Shown in pieces: positions 1 to 8,337 of a DNA stretch of 64,000 nt. The first letter of the stretch is position 1. Every line of letters begins with the position of its first letter. The stretch lies in NCBI RefSeq assembly GCF_902506145.1, contig NZ_LR733544.1, positions 1 to 64,000 of the forward strand, given 5' to 3'. The notes under the pieces were generated by a model that saw only the letters and a list, made by a program, of their open reading frames with translations, was not told the origin of the DNA and did not search any database. Position numbers and translations under genes: made by a program. Origin of the DNA: Burkholderia sp. 8Y (GTDB lineage Bacteria; Pseudomonadota; Gammaproteobacteria; Burkholderiales; Burkholderiaceae).

Positions 1-101
1 ACACCATCACGCAACGACAACTACGAAGGAGGAGCACGCTAAATATGACCTGATACCCAACGACAACTACCCCGTTGACCGGCCAAAATAGTTGTCGCTG
101 A
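1..101. repeat. Short repeats resembling an insertion-sequence end
   Basis: A 13-bp word (CAACGACAACTAC) occurs at 12-24 and again at 58-70. Its core is inverted at 89-97 (TAGTTGTCG), giving a 9-bp stem with a 19-nt loop, and TGACCGGCC occurs at 76-84 and 99-107. Clustered short repeats of this kind are typical of the subterminal sites of some insertion sequences, for example the IS21 group. The helicase frame that follows is open from 102 but has no start codon until 210, as if its 5' end had been cut off. No transposase is visible, so the IS reading is inference. Confidence 0.35.
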
Positions 102-209
102 CCGGCCGCGCTGCTTGACGCTCTCTACGTTACCGGCGACAAGTCGGTCAAGGTATCGCACGATGGTCGGCGCATTCGCCTGTCGTTCGCCTGTGGCTTC
201 AACGAGGCG

Positions 210-1799
210 ATGGTGCTCAATGCGGTGCTCGTGAAGCGCATCTACTCGCGCGACGGTCACCGTTTGCCGCGTGGCTTTCGCTACTCTGGGCAGGGCATGC
301 TGGATATGGAAACGTATCTGGTGCAGGACGACCCGGTGCGAGCGTTCGACCAGTTGCTTGATCGGATCCGCAGCGTAGGCGGGGAGCCGCAACTTGCACC
401 CGGTTTCATGGAGCACTTTCGCAGACGCATGCGACGCGGCCAGCGACAGTCAGTACCGTTGCGGCACGTCGCCTGGACCACCGGTGCGGGATCGCAAGAC
501 CACGTGTCGGGGGTCGCGAAGGAGACCCACAAGGTCGACGCGACGCGCTGGGCGAGTCCGCTCATCAAGGCCGGTGCCGAAGTGCAGTTCGACCGCGAGG
601 CTGACGGCCGATACCGATACGCGGTGCATGGCGTTTCGTATCACCTGTCGGTCGACGAGCTCAATGCGCGGTTTGTCGTGGAGAACGTGAGCGAGGGCTG
701 GGAAGTCGTGCACGAAGGTCTGTGCGTGCGCTTTCCGGACCAAGCTGCGGCGCTGCGCGCGCGCGTGGAGGCACTCGGCGTCGATCAGTGGCTCGACTGG
801 GAGTTTCAGGTCGATGATCTGGTTGAGACGCTGCTCAAACCGACAGGCTGCGTGGTCGCGCGGGAGCAGGGTTGCGGAAAGTCACGGCTCGCGCTGGCGT
901 TGATCCTCGTCTCGGGGGTGAAACACGGCCTCATCGTTGTTGAGTCCCGGCTCATCGAGGAAATGCTCAAGGAGATCGCGCAGTTGCCCATCGCGGCCGA
1001 TCAGGTGAAGGTGATCGAGTCGGCGGCGGACCTCTGCGATCTGCGGCGCATCAATCTCATATCGTATGAGCGTCTGCGCATGCCGGTCGACAAGGCCGCG
1101 TCTCACCGCGTGACATACGCACATCGGCTTCTTCGTCGAATTGGCCTCCTGGTGGCCGACGAGGGCGAGCGTCTTGCCAATCCGACGAGCGATCAGAGCC
1201 GCGCGCTCTGGCAGCTTTCGGCGCGGCGGCGCTTCGTTTTGACGGGAAGTCCCATTCCAAATTACCCGAGAGATGCCTTCGGACTGATCGCGTTCGCGGG
1301 TGGTGACGGAACGGCTGCTCAGCCGTATGGCTACCGCGTGGGGTACCTGGAGCAAAACTGGATCAATTCGGTGGAGTACGCGATGCGCGGCGTGGATCGG
1401 TTCAGGGATGACTTTGTGGTGCTCGAGTGGGTTACGTGGGAATTCGCGGAGAGCCTGCAGGATGGGGCGAAACGCGAGGTGCCAAAGATTGGGAACCTGC
1501 ATCGCTATCGGGCGATGCTCGCGCCGCACATTAAGCGGCGGCTTGTCGCGGAACCCGAGGTCTCGCGGTACATCAAGATCGAGCCCCCGGAGTTTGAGGT
1601 GGAGACGGTCAAATGGGACCGAGGGCATTTGGCGGCCTATCTCCGCGCGGCCGACGAGTTTGCTGAGTGGTATCGCTCATCGCGCGATGACAAGAAGGCG
1701 TGCAACCTCGTGACGATACTGGCTCGCATCCGTGCGGTGCACTTCGCCGCTAACTATCCGCAGTTCGGGATGGACGGCATCGAGTACATCGGCGGCTGA
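210..1799 (+). pseudogene. SNF2/DEAD-like helicase, N-terminal part (frameshifted)
   Basis: This is the first ATPase lobe of a superfamily 2 helicase. The Walker A motif EQGCGKSR lies near residue 220, the Walker B/DExx motif is VADEGE near residue 315, and motif III is LTGSPIPN. A GG/TGA junction at 1791-1799 ends the frame, but reading one base back (codon CTG at 1796) continues straight into the next open frame, GLTSKQRAIVARM, which carries the second helicase lobe. A lost C in a GGCCTG sequence would explain the break. The frame is also open upstream to 102 without a usable start, so the true N-terminus may be missing. The substrate is unknown. The gene is probably inactive unless the frameshift is a sequencing error. 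Confidence 0.75.
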
Positions 1800-1819
1800 C
1801 GAGCAAGCAGCGCGCAATC

Positions 1820-2386
1820 GTGGCCCGCATGAGAGCGATCGCGGAGGAAGGCAAGCAAGCAATCGTGTTTGCCGAGAATCCGGGCGTGCTCGATCTCTTA
1901 GCCCGCGAGCTTGAAGCGAACGGGGTGCAGACGGTGCCATTTCACGGTGAAATCCCGATCAAGCGTCGCGTGGCCGATAAGGACAAGCGCTTCTTGGGCG
2001 GACTGGCCACCGGGCTGATGGCTACCAAGGCATCGGGTCGCGCGGGTTACAACCTGCCGAATGCTGACTACATCCTTTTCTACGACCGCTCGTGGACGTG
2101 GCGCATCGAGTATCAGGCGATGCGGCGCGCTCTGCGATGGAACCGGAAGGGCGTGCTGAAGGTGATCTATTACCACCTGCCCGGCAGCATCGACGAGTAT
2201 CAGGACCAGATGGTCGCGCACAAACGTGACGCGACACAGGCGGGACTGGACTGGGCGACGCCGGAACTCGAGGACGAGACGTTCCTGCATATGGATTCGC
2301 TGCTGGATCGCTTCGTGGATGACCTCGCATTACTTGCGACCGAGACCCCGGTCGATATGCGCAAACTTTTGAAGGAGGCAGCCTAA
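1820..2386 (+). pseudogene. SNF2/DEAD-like helicase, C-terminal part
   Basis: This is the second RecA-like lobe of the helicase begun at 210, in the minus-one frame. It shows a motif V region (MATKASGRAGYNLPNAD) and a motif VI region (EYQAMRRALR), where SNF2 proteins have the arginine finger. The ATG at 1820 is internal; homologous reading starts at about 1796. Joined to the upstream piece, the protein would be about 725 residues. The stop codon overlaps the start of the next small gene (TAATG), so the two were probably translated as a unit. Confidence 0.75.
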
Positions 2387-2631
2387 TGCCGAAAGACTCG
2401 AATGTGTCTGTGTTGGTCGGGGAGCGCGTCGTCACGGTCAAACGTGAAGGCTCCAATCGCGCGGTGCTGGCGAAAATCCTCGGGAAGGTGCAGGTTGAAG
2501 GCGTCGAGGTGCTGTGCCTCGATCGGCTTGTGCACGAGAGTCACGAACAGCAGTTTGGCGAGTGGACTTTAGCCGGTGCTGTGACGACGCTGTTGTCGCG
2601 CTCGCTGCCGGATGCTGTCGTTCCAGCGTGA
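2386..2631 (+). CDS. Small conserved-type hypothetical protein
   Basis: An 81-residue protein whose ATG overlaps the helicase stop codon (TAATG) and is preceded by a good ribosome binding site, AAGGAGGC at 2371-2378. It is a mixed alpha/beta sequence with no transmembrane segment, signal peptide or recognised motif. Tight coupling to the helicase suggests a partner or accessory role, which is inference. A strong terminator follows at 2685. Confidence 0.6.
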   Translation: MPKDSNVSVLVGERVVTVKREGSNRAVLAKILGKVQVEGVEVLCLDRLVHESHEQQFGEWTLAGAVTTLLSRSLPDAVVPA

Positions 2632-2684
2632 GACATAGCGGCATCTTCGGATGCCGCATGTCCACCGATCTGCTTTGCTCCCGA

Positions 2685-2710
2685 CCCGGCTTCCGGGCCG
2701 GGTTTTTTTT
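2685..2710 (+). terminator. Rho-independent terminator after helicase operon
   Basis: CCCGGC (2685-2690) pairs with GCCGGG (2697-2702) and is followed by eight T residues. It closes the helicase and small-gene unit. Confidence 0.85.
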
Positions 2711-2867
2711 CGGCTGCCGACGGCCCGCTTGGGAGACCGTTCGGCCACCTATCGGCAGGTTTTCGCCATAGGCGTCGCTATGGTTCGGTGTACCGCATCG
2801 TACAGTCCCCAAATTCCATACGCTTCCTGCGCGGTTGGCGTCCCCCGATGATGCGCCGGCCGTCTTT

Positions 2868-2896
2868 GGGCGCTGGCGCTTGCCGGCGCCCTTTTT
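2868..2896 (+). terminator. Terminator-like hairpin in leader of the next gene
   Basis: GGGCGC (2868-2873) pairs with GCGCCC (2886-2891), with an inner GGC/GCC pairing, followed by TTTTT. It lies 67 nt upstream of the ATG at 2963, so it belongs to that gene's leader or ends a short transcript. The rest of 2711-2962 shows no gene. Confidence 0.5.
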
Positions 2897-2962
2897 CCGT
2901 GTTTCATTGGTGGGAATGCGGTGTGCAACGACAGTGTCCCCCAACTCGCAACGAAAGAAAGC

Positions 2963-3657
2963 ATGAGCAAGTCGCCGGACCTTAATAAGCAACCAATGAC
3001 ATTCATGGTGCCCGACCATCTGGCCGAGGCATTCAAGGAAACTGTCAGCGACTTCTTCGAAAAAGCATGCAGCGGCTCAACGCCGGCCCAGCGGGCGGCA
3101 GAAGTACGCGCCCAGGACAGCGACGCGGGACTCGACTCGCTTGCTCATCTTGTCGACGTCGCCGAGAGCGATCCAGTCAGGGAAGCGTCGTCGCGCGGTT
3201 TCTAGCAAACCTGTACAACGGATACGAGTTCCCTTTTGACCTGGCGGACCTTCGCCAACTTAACCACGACACCTTTGAGCATTGCCTGCGGGTGTTGAGG
3301 CTCGATAGCAGGAAAGCGGTGGACGTGCAGCGTTATTTCTCGAAAGGAGAGGCCCGCTGGCAGGCGTTCATCAGACGCTGGGGCATTGCTCGCAGCGGCC
3401 CTCAAGCCCATCCGGAGGAAGACCTCGTCTACTCTTGCCAGTACGAGAGCAAGCAGGACGCGCAGGGCCATCGAGACGTGACGCTTTTTGTGAGGCTCGC
3501 GGTTGGGGTCGACGAGGTGCGCTCGGTTGGCCTCGCGTTCTCGGCTGCGGATTCCGAGCGTCTCGCGGCCGATCTCGTGTCAGTGCATCGCCTTGCGTGG
3601 GCTCGCGGAAAAGCGTTGGATGCCGACGAAAACGAGCCGCGGCCGGGCTGGTTGTGA
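2963..3657 (+). pseudogene. DUF7673-like hypothetical protein, frameshifted
   Basis: Translation starts at ATG 2963 after GAAAGAAAGC and runs to a stop at 3205. The missing half continues in the minus-one frame to 3657 with FLANLYNGYEFPFDLADLR and a following region ending in RWGI, which I associate with the small DUF7673 type of plasmid/ICE protein. Restoring one G at about 3187 (GCGGTC instead of GCGTC) reads EAVVARFLANLYN without interruption and gives a protein of about 230 residues. The function is unknown. The break has the same character as those at 1797 and 12582: one base lost from a GG or CC pair. Confidence 0.6.
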
Positions 3658-3682
3658 GAGAGACGCTATGAAATTGCGAGCT

Positions 3683-3710
3683 TTGACCCGGCATGCTCGC
3701 GAAGTAAACC
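3683..3710 (+). promoter_or_regulatory. Candidate sigma70-type promoter for the PRTRC cassette
   Basis: TTGACC at 3683-3688 and TAAACC at 3705-3710 with a 16-bp spacer, upstream of the leader hairpin and the parB gene. It was picked by eye; the -10 box is only a fair match. Confidence 0.4.
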
Positions 3711-3728
3711 GCTATCTTTGCTCCATCA

Positions 3729-3751
3729 CCCGCGTCTTAGACGCATCGACC
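3729..3751 (+). promoter_or_regulatory. Leader hairpin GCGTC-N3-GACGC-ATCGACC, copy 1
   Basis: GCGTC (3732-3736) pairs with GACGC (3740-3744) over a 3-nt loop, followed by ATCGACC. The same arrangement occurs in the leaders at 20740, 42218 and 46584, and in a GCGC/GCGC form at 15792. Here it sits about 85 nt before parB and is followed by a second small hairpin, GCTGAG/CTCAGC. It could be an RNA structure or a palindromic operator. Confidence 0.6.
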
Positions 3752-3784
3752 CCGCGCTGAGCCTACTCAGCCCACGTTGTTCAA

Positions 3785-3809
3785 CCCTTTGGGAACCACT
3801 CCCAAAGGG
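3785..3809 (+). promoter_or_regulatory. Perfect 10-bp hairpin in parB leader
   Basis: CCCTTTGGGA (3785-3794) pairs perfectly with TCCCAAAGGG (3800-3809). There is no T-run, so it is not a classical terminator. The parB SD (CAGGAG) lies 17 nt downstream. Similar CCCTTG hairpins precede the genes at 17441, 49652 and 50346. Confidence 0.6.
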
Positions 3810-3836
3810 GGCAGGTTCCCTCTCAGGAGCCCTGTC

Positions 3837-5513
3837 ATGCAGCAACAACCTACTCTCGCTCTCAAGAACATTCAGGTCAGCGTCAATCCCCGCAAGTATT
3901 TCGATGCTGCGGAGATGGAAGAGCTGACCGCGTCCGTTCGCGAAAAGGGCGTCATCCAGCCCGTCATCGTGCGCACGCTCGCCGACGGAGGTTTCAGCCT
4001 CGTCGCTGGCGGCCGCAGATACAAGGCGGCGCTCGCGGCGCACGGCGAGGACTATGAAATCCCGGTCGTCGTTCGCGAGATCGATGAGGTCGAGGCCAAG
4101 CAACTCGCCATCATCGAAAACATCCAGCGAGCCGACATGTCGCCCGCCGAAGAAGCCATTGCCGCAGCCGAGCAGGTCGGGCTGTGCAAGGGCGATCGAG
4201 ACGAAGTCGCGCGCATATTCGGTTGGTCGCGTGCGACGCTGGATAAGCGCCTTGCGCTGATGAACTGCAGCACGCCTGTGCTTGATGCGCTCAGCACGCG
4301 CCAGATCCTCCTCGGTCACGCCGAGCTGCTTGCTGCGCTCCCGAAAGAGACGCAGGACAAGCTGCTGCCGGTGATCATTAAGGAGGGTAAGGCAGTGGCG
4401 GAGGTCAAGAAAACCATCGAACAGGTCGCCTGTTCGTTGGCGGCCGCGATCTTCGATAAGGCCGACTGCGCCGGATGCCCGCACAACTCGTCCACCCAGG
4501 GCGAGATGTTCGGCGAATCCATCGGTACGGGAAACTGTACGAACCGCACCTGCTACAACGAGAAGACCGAGAAGATGCTCGAAGCGACGGCCACTGGCCT
4601 GCGCGACGAATATCCGGTCGTGCGCATCGTGCGTGCTGGCGACAACCACACGCGCGTGCAACTCGCCGTCGACGGCCCGAAGGGCGTCGGCGAAGAGCAG
4701 GCAAAGGCCTGTCACGCGTGCCAGAACTACGGCGCGGCGGTGAGCGGCCTGCCGGACTCGATCGGCAAGGTCTATCGCGGCCAGTGCTTTGACACCGTCT
4801 GCAACATGAAGATGGTGGCGGCGCAACTGCAAGCGGTGAAAGCCGCGACGCAGCCGAAGCCCGAGGCAGCCAAGGGAGGCGCGAAAGCGTCGCCCACAGC
4901 AGCGAAGGGCGCGGCCGGTTCGTCCGCGCCATCGACGACGAGCAATCCGCCGGCGACGGTGGTGGCTGAGTCGGACAGGATCAAAGCTTATCGCGTGGCG
5001 TTGTGGCGAAAAGCCCTGCGCCGCGAGGTGGGAGCCGATCCCGCGCTGGCTCAGCGATATCTCGTTGCGATCGCGCTGTCCGACCAGATGCGCTGCGTCG
5101 ATCAGAAGACGCTGTCCGGCATCTGGGAAAAGCTCACGCAAGAGCAGATCCCGGCTGGCGACGTCTCGAAAGCGGCTGCGGCTTCCACCGTTGCCAACGA
5201 CGCGCAAATCGCTCATGCCGTTACGGGCGTCACGGTCGCCGCGATTCAAGGCCTCGACGTCCAGCACCTCACGCGTCTTTGCAAGCACCATCACCTCGAT
5301 CTCGCGAAGCACTGGAAACTCTGCAAGGAGTTTCTCGAACTGATCACGAAGTCGGAAATGATGGTGGTCGCTGACGAACTCGGCATTCGTGCGGCGCTCG
5401 GCGACAACTTCAAAAAGGTCTTCGGCAAGTCCAAGTCCGAGGTCATCGACGCGCTTCTGGCCGTCGAAGGCTTCGACTACACGGGCAAGATCCCGAAGGT
5501 GCTCGAGTTCTAA
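3837..5513 (+). CDS. PRTRC system ParB family protein
   Basis: A 558-residue ParB-type protein that opens the PRTRC cassette. The ATG at 3837 follows CAGGAG and replaces an alternative TTG at 3777. The N-terminal ParB/Srx domain has VAGGRRYKAA (residues 56-65) and ENIQRADMSPAEEA (94-107), followed by a helix-turn-helix (EVARIFGWSRATLDKR). The middle carries paired cysteines (CAGC near 208, CTNRTC near 233, CHAC near 291) that could bind zinc. After an Ala/Pro-rich linker there is a long C-terminal domain specific to this family. Family knowledge supports sequence-specific DNA binding. No ParA partner is present in the window. Its parS-like site is not identified. Confidence 0.93.
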   Translation: MQQQPTLALKNIQVSVNPRKYFDAAEMEELTASVREKGVIQPVIVRTLADGGFSLVAGGRRYKAALAAHGEDYEIPVVVREIDEVEAKQLAIIENIQRADMSPAEEAIAAAEQVGLCKGDRDEVARIFGWSRATLDKRLALMNCSTPVLDALSTRQILLGHAELLAALPKETQDKLLPVIIKEGKAVAEVKKTIEQVACSLAAAIFDKADCAGCPHNSSTQGEMFGESIGTGNCTNRTCYNEKTEKMLEATATGLRDEYPVVRIVRAGDNHTRVQLAVDGPKGVGEEQAKACHACQNYGAAVSGLPDSIGKVYRGQCFDTVCNMKMVAAQLQAVKAATQPKPEAAKGGAKASPTAAKGAAGSSAPSTTSNPPATVVAESDRIKAYRVALWRKALRREVGADPALAQRYLVAIALSDQMRCVDQKTLSGIWEKLTQEQIPAGDVSKAAAASTVANDAQIAHAVTGVTVAAIQGLDVQHLTRLCKHHHLDLAKHWKLCKEFLELITKSEMMVVADELGIRAALGDNFKKVFGKSKSEVIDALLAVEGFDYTGKIPKVLEF

Positions 5514-5558
5514 ACGCGCGGCTCGCCCGCGCATCGACTGCAAGTTTCCATCCTTGAT

Positions 5559-5590
5559 AGACCGCCTCCCTCTGGATGGCGGTCTTTTTT
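5559..5590 (+). terminator. Terminator-like hairpin abutting the SD of PRTRC E
   Basis: AGACCGCC (5559-5566) pairs with GGCGGTCT (5578-5585), then TTTTTT. The SD AGGAG at 5598-5602 of the next gene begins only 7 nt after the T-run, leaving no room for a promoter. A degenerate CCGCGCATCGAC element lies at 5527-5538, just before the hairpin. Confidence 0.75.
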
Positions 5591-5609
5591 CTTTTTCAGG
5601 AGTTTTTCC

Positions 5610-6104
5610 ATGTTTGTAGCTATTGAACCGCTTCTGCGTCACTGCACGAAGCTCACGTTGTCCTTGCAGATGAAGGGCGACGAGATGATTGTCTGCGTCA
5701 TGCCGCAGGGTGCTGCGAAAGACGCCGCCATGCTCCAGCCGCTCGCGCTCACGGCAACGGCGGCCGAGCTGGAAGGGGGTTTCGTCGACGCGCTCGCGGC
5801 CTATACGGGCGCGCACGCGTCGCTCGCCGAGCAAGTTGCTGCGACTACCGCCATCCTCGAGGCCGCCAAGACGACGCAAGTCTCGAAAGCGACCAAGACG
5901 CTGGCCAAAGGCGGCAGCAAGCCTGCTCTGCCTGCGCCCAGCAGATCGAGCGGGCAGTCGCAGACCGACGACGATGACGCTGACGATAGCGTCAACGACG
6001 GCGACGACGCAAAAGAGCAAAGCACCGCTTTCGAGCAGTCGACCGTTCCGGCCTCGGCGGAACCGGCTAGCACCGGGACTAACCTCGCATCGCTTTTCGA
6101 CTAA
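5610..6104 (+). CDS. PRTRC system protein E
   Basis: A 164-residue protein with a strong SD (AGGAG, 7 nt before ATG). Residues 1-90 match the PRTRC E pattern as I know it: IEPLL near the start, LQPLALTATAAELE in the middle and a helical segment after it. The tail is alanine-rich, then strongly acidic (DDDDADDSVNDGDD), then Ser/Thr/Pro-rich, and is probably disordered. It is cytoplasmic. The biochemical role is unknown. It lies 97 nt after parB, behind a terminator-like hairpin, and 9 nt before gene C. Confidence 0.88.
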   Translation: MFVAIEPLLRHCTKLTLSLQMKGDEMIVCVMPQGAAKDAAMLQPLALTATAAELEGGFVDALAAYTGAHASLAEQVAATTAILEAAKTTQVSKATKTLAKGGSKPALPAPSRSSGQSQTDDDDADDSVNDGDDAKEQSTAFEQSTVPASAEPASTGTNLASLFD

Positions 6105-6113
6105 GGAGCAGAC

Positions 6114-6359
6114 ATGGCTATCTCAGTTGCGAAGCTCACTCGCGAGTTCGTCTACAACGGCGTGACGTTCCCCGATCCAGGCCCGACCTTCTCGCCCGAC
6201 GATGTTCGCGATCTCTACTCCGCGCAGTACCCCGAGTTGACCACCGCGGCCATCGACGGACCGGCTATGGAAGGCGAAGTCATGCGCTTCACGTTCGTGC
6301 GTGCGGCCGGTGCGAAGGGTGCCAAGGGTGCAATTACGGCCCGCCGCGCCCATGCGTAA
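6114..6359 (+). CDS. PRTRC system protein C (predicted ubiquitin-like)
   Basis: An 81-residue protein with REFVYNGVTFPDPGP and a YPELTTA core, both characteristic of PRTRC protein C. This family overlaps the Pfam prokaryotic ubiquitin-like group (Prok_Ub), from memory. Length and predicted compact beta fold suit a Ub-like modifier. The C-terminus runs RAAGAKGAKG and then eight extra residues rather than ending in GG. If it is a modifier, the JAMM peptidase encoded at 8337 could trim it, which is inference. SD AAGGAG lies at 6100-6105, over the end of gene E, so E and C are probably translated together. Confidence 0.9.
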   Translation: MAISVAKLTREFVYNGVTFPDPGPTFSPDDVRDLYSAQYPELTTAAIDGPAMEGEVMRFTFVRAAGAKGAKGAITARRAHA

Positions 6360-6412
6360 GCGCGACCTCCTTAAAGCCTTGTCCGATCCGGACTTGGCTC
6401 TTTCTCATCAGC

Positions 6413-6438
6413 AACCGCCCGGAAGGGCGGTTTTTTTT
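6413..6438 (+). terminator. Terminator-like hairpin abutting the SD of PRTRC F
   Basis: AACCGCCC (6413-6420) pairs with GGGCGGTT (6425-6432), with eight T residues at 6431-6438. The SD AAGGAG of the next gene starts at 6445. As at 5559, a promoter cannot fit between hairpin and SD. Confidence 0.8.
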
Positions 6439-6458
6439 CATGACAAGGAGATCGAGCA

Positions 6459-7598
6459 ATGCTCTTCGATCCTCGCCCGTCTGGTGCAGAAGTCGCTGTC
6501 TCGGGAGAGCCTTGGCAACCGCGACGCGCTTCCGCTGCCCGACGTCGAACTCCCAATGATTTTCTAAGCCTCCCGGCCATCGGCTCGGACGTCAAAACGC
6601 GCGCAGTGATGCGTTGGAACGCCGAAAAGGATGTCGCCAGCCTCATCGCGGCCCAGTTCAACTCGGGCGTGTTGAGGCCGCGCGACGTACCGGAGTTCAA
6701 AGGCGCGGGTGACGCGCTTGCCCACGGTTTCTTTGCGTGGGCCAAGCGTCATACGCCGCGTCTGGACTGCCTTGGCTTTGACTTCGTGCTGTGCGACGTG
6801 CAGGCGGTGCAAGACGTTGTCCAGTATCAGGAGGACAGCAGCGAGTTCAATCCGACCTCGCCCGTTTATCTCGGCATCGAGATAACGGAGGAGAGCATCT
6901 TCGAGATCGGCAGACGTGCCGCCGAGCTTCGCAATGTTCATCCACGGTTGGTGTCGACAGCGATGGTGCTGATCAATCGTGCAGCCGGACGCACGATGTG
7001 GGTTCGGACGCCGGACGAGTTCCTTGGGGAATTCGCATCCTGGTTCTGGGATGGCGACTCGAACGCAACCGATGAGGAAGCGCGCGAGATGCTGACGGAC
7101 CGGTTCGGCGACGACGAAGCGGAGATCGAGCATTACCTCCCTTCCGTTGTGCGTCCGCAGCTTTGTCCGGACGACATGGACGTCTACCGCTGGAACGCTA
7201 AGAGCCGACGCTATCTACCTCAACGGGCGCTTGGCGTCGCGGCCCTTAGGCGGCTTCAGCGCTTCACCTCCGGGCGCACGCGTCGCATCTGCGCGGAGCT
7301 TGAAAAGCTCTCGCTGATGCTGCAGCGGGTCGGCAACCGCGACCTCTTCGGTTGCGAGTATCGGCCCCGCTGCGCATATGCAGCCGCCACGCTCACCGTG
7401 CAAAACGACAGCCGCGTCGGCGATGTACTTGATTCGCACTACGAGTACCTCGCCAGCGCCGGCGACGGCACGACTTACCTCGGCTTTACGCCGCTTACCT
7501 CTACGCCTGACGCCATCCGCAAGCAGTACGCGAACTGGTCGCAGGGATTATCCATTCTTGGCCAACTGGACCGCGTCATCGCGGGTCTCGCGGCATAA
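6459..7598 (+). CDS. PRTRC system protein F
   Basis: A 379-residue protein following SD AAGGAG. Its place between C and B, its length, and the N-terminal block around VMRWNAEKDVASLIAAQFN and the GFFAWAKRH segment fit PRTRC protein F. It shows no transmembrane segment and no catalytic motif that I can name. The N-terminal 35 residues are Arg/Pro-rich and may be disordered. Protein B starts 14 nt downstream, so the two are co-transcribed. Function is unknown. Confidence 0.85.
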   Translation: MLFDPRPSGAEVAVSGEPWQPRRASAARRRTPNDFLSLPAIGSDVKTRAVMRWNAEKDVASLIAAQFNSGVLRPRDVPEFKGAGDALAHGFFAWAKRHTPRLDCLGFDFVLCDVQAVQDVVQYQEDSSEFNPTSPVYLGIEITEESIFEIGRRAAELRNVHPRLVSTAMVLINRAAGRTMWVRTPDEFLGEFASWFWDGDSNATDEEAREMLTDRFGDDEAEIEHYLPSVVRPQLCPDDMDVYRWNAKSRRYLPQRALGVAALRRLQRFTSGRTRRICAELEKLSLMLQRVGNRDLFGCEYRPRCAYAAATLTVQNDSRVGDVLDSHYEYLASAGDGTTYLGFTPLTSTPDAIRKQYANWSQGLSILGQLDRVIAGLAA

Positions 7599-7611
7599 CG
7601 AGGAGTTATGT

Positions 7612-8337
7612 ATGAAAGGGCTTGATATTGGCTCCGACCGCGTCGACGAACTCGCGGCGATCAGCGCCATCTTGCTGTACGGCCGTCAGGACCGCAGCGC
7701 CGTCTACGGCACCGTCCATCCGGTGATGCAGGGCAAGAGCGGCTGGGCGACGATCGGTGCCGGAAGGCCGATCGACCGCATGGCGCTTGTTGACTGCCTG
7801 CGTGAGCTGGCTCAAAACGCTGCACCGAAGGCGGAATTTCTGCCTGAGACGGTGCTCGCAGTGTCGCAAGAGGCGGTGATGTGGTGGTGCAGACCGGCGA
7901 TGCGAAGAGTCTTCTTCGATTGTCAGGAGATCGGGCGGCGCAGTGCGGTAGTCCCGCATCCGGGGTTGGTGTTCCGTGCCGCCTCGAGCGGGTTTTCCGT
8001 GTTCGCGCTGCAGGAAGACAGCCGGCCAACGCCTGAATCGAAGCTGCACGAACCGCCTTACTTTAACACCTGGGACTGGGGGCGGATCTGCATCGGCTCG
8101 GCGCATGTGCCTAAGCGCATCGATATCGAGTCGATCGGCGGATGGGAGGGCGGATTCTTCGAATCGGCCTTCACGCACCCGAACCACGGGAACAAACGTG
8201 TTTCGCATCCCAATGGTGAATTCGCTTTCTGGAAGGAAATGCTCGACGGCAAGTACGGCGAGCAATTCCCGAAAGACGCGCTCGTCCCTATGGACCTTAC
8301 CCTCGCTGAGCTGATCGCCGGCAAACAAGGAGTTTGA
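7612..8337 (+). CDS. PRTRC system protein B (predicted E2-like)
   Basis: A 241-residue protein. I chose ATG 7612 because it is in frame and follows SD AGGAG (7601-7605); the ATG at 7608 is out of frame. PRTRC B corresponds to the prokaryotic E2 family D group, from memory. The segment HPGLVF (116-121), SGFSVFAL (126-133), then PPYFNTWDWGRICIG (148-162) resembles the E2 core, where GxIC carries the catalytic cysteine. Cys160 is therefore the candidate conjugating cysteine, which is inference. The stop codon overlaps the start of protein A (TGATG), indicating translational coupling to the JAMM protein. Confidence 0.88.
   Translation: MKGLDIGSDRVDELAAISAILLYGRQDRSAVYGTVHPVMQGKSGWATIGAGRPIDRMALVDCLRELAQNAAPKAEFLPETVLAVSQEAVMWWCRPAMRRVFFDCQEIGRRSAVVPHPGLVFRAASSGFSVFALQEDSRPTPESKLHEPPYFNTWDWGRICIGSAHVPKRIDIESIGGWEGGFFESAFTHPNHGNKRVSHPNGEFAFWKEMLDGKYGEQFPKDALVPMDLTLAELIAGKQGV

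Noticed and set aside
1780..1800. Programmed minus-one frameshift in the helicase
   Set aside because: The shift site ATC GGC GGC TGA is not a slippery heptamer and no stimulatory structure is apparent; a lost base is simpler, especially with two similar breaks nearby.
3726..6020. A 764-codon minus-strand frame antisense to parB and E
   Set aside because: It is Arg/Leu-rich shadow coding caused by GC-rich third positions; the plus strand holds recognisable PRTRC proteins.
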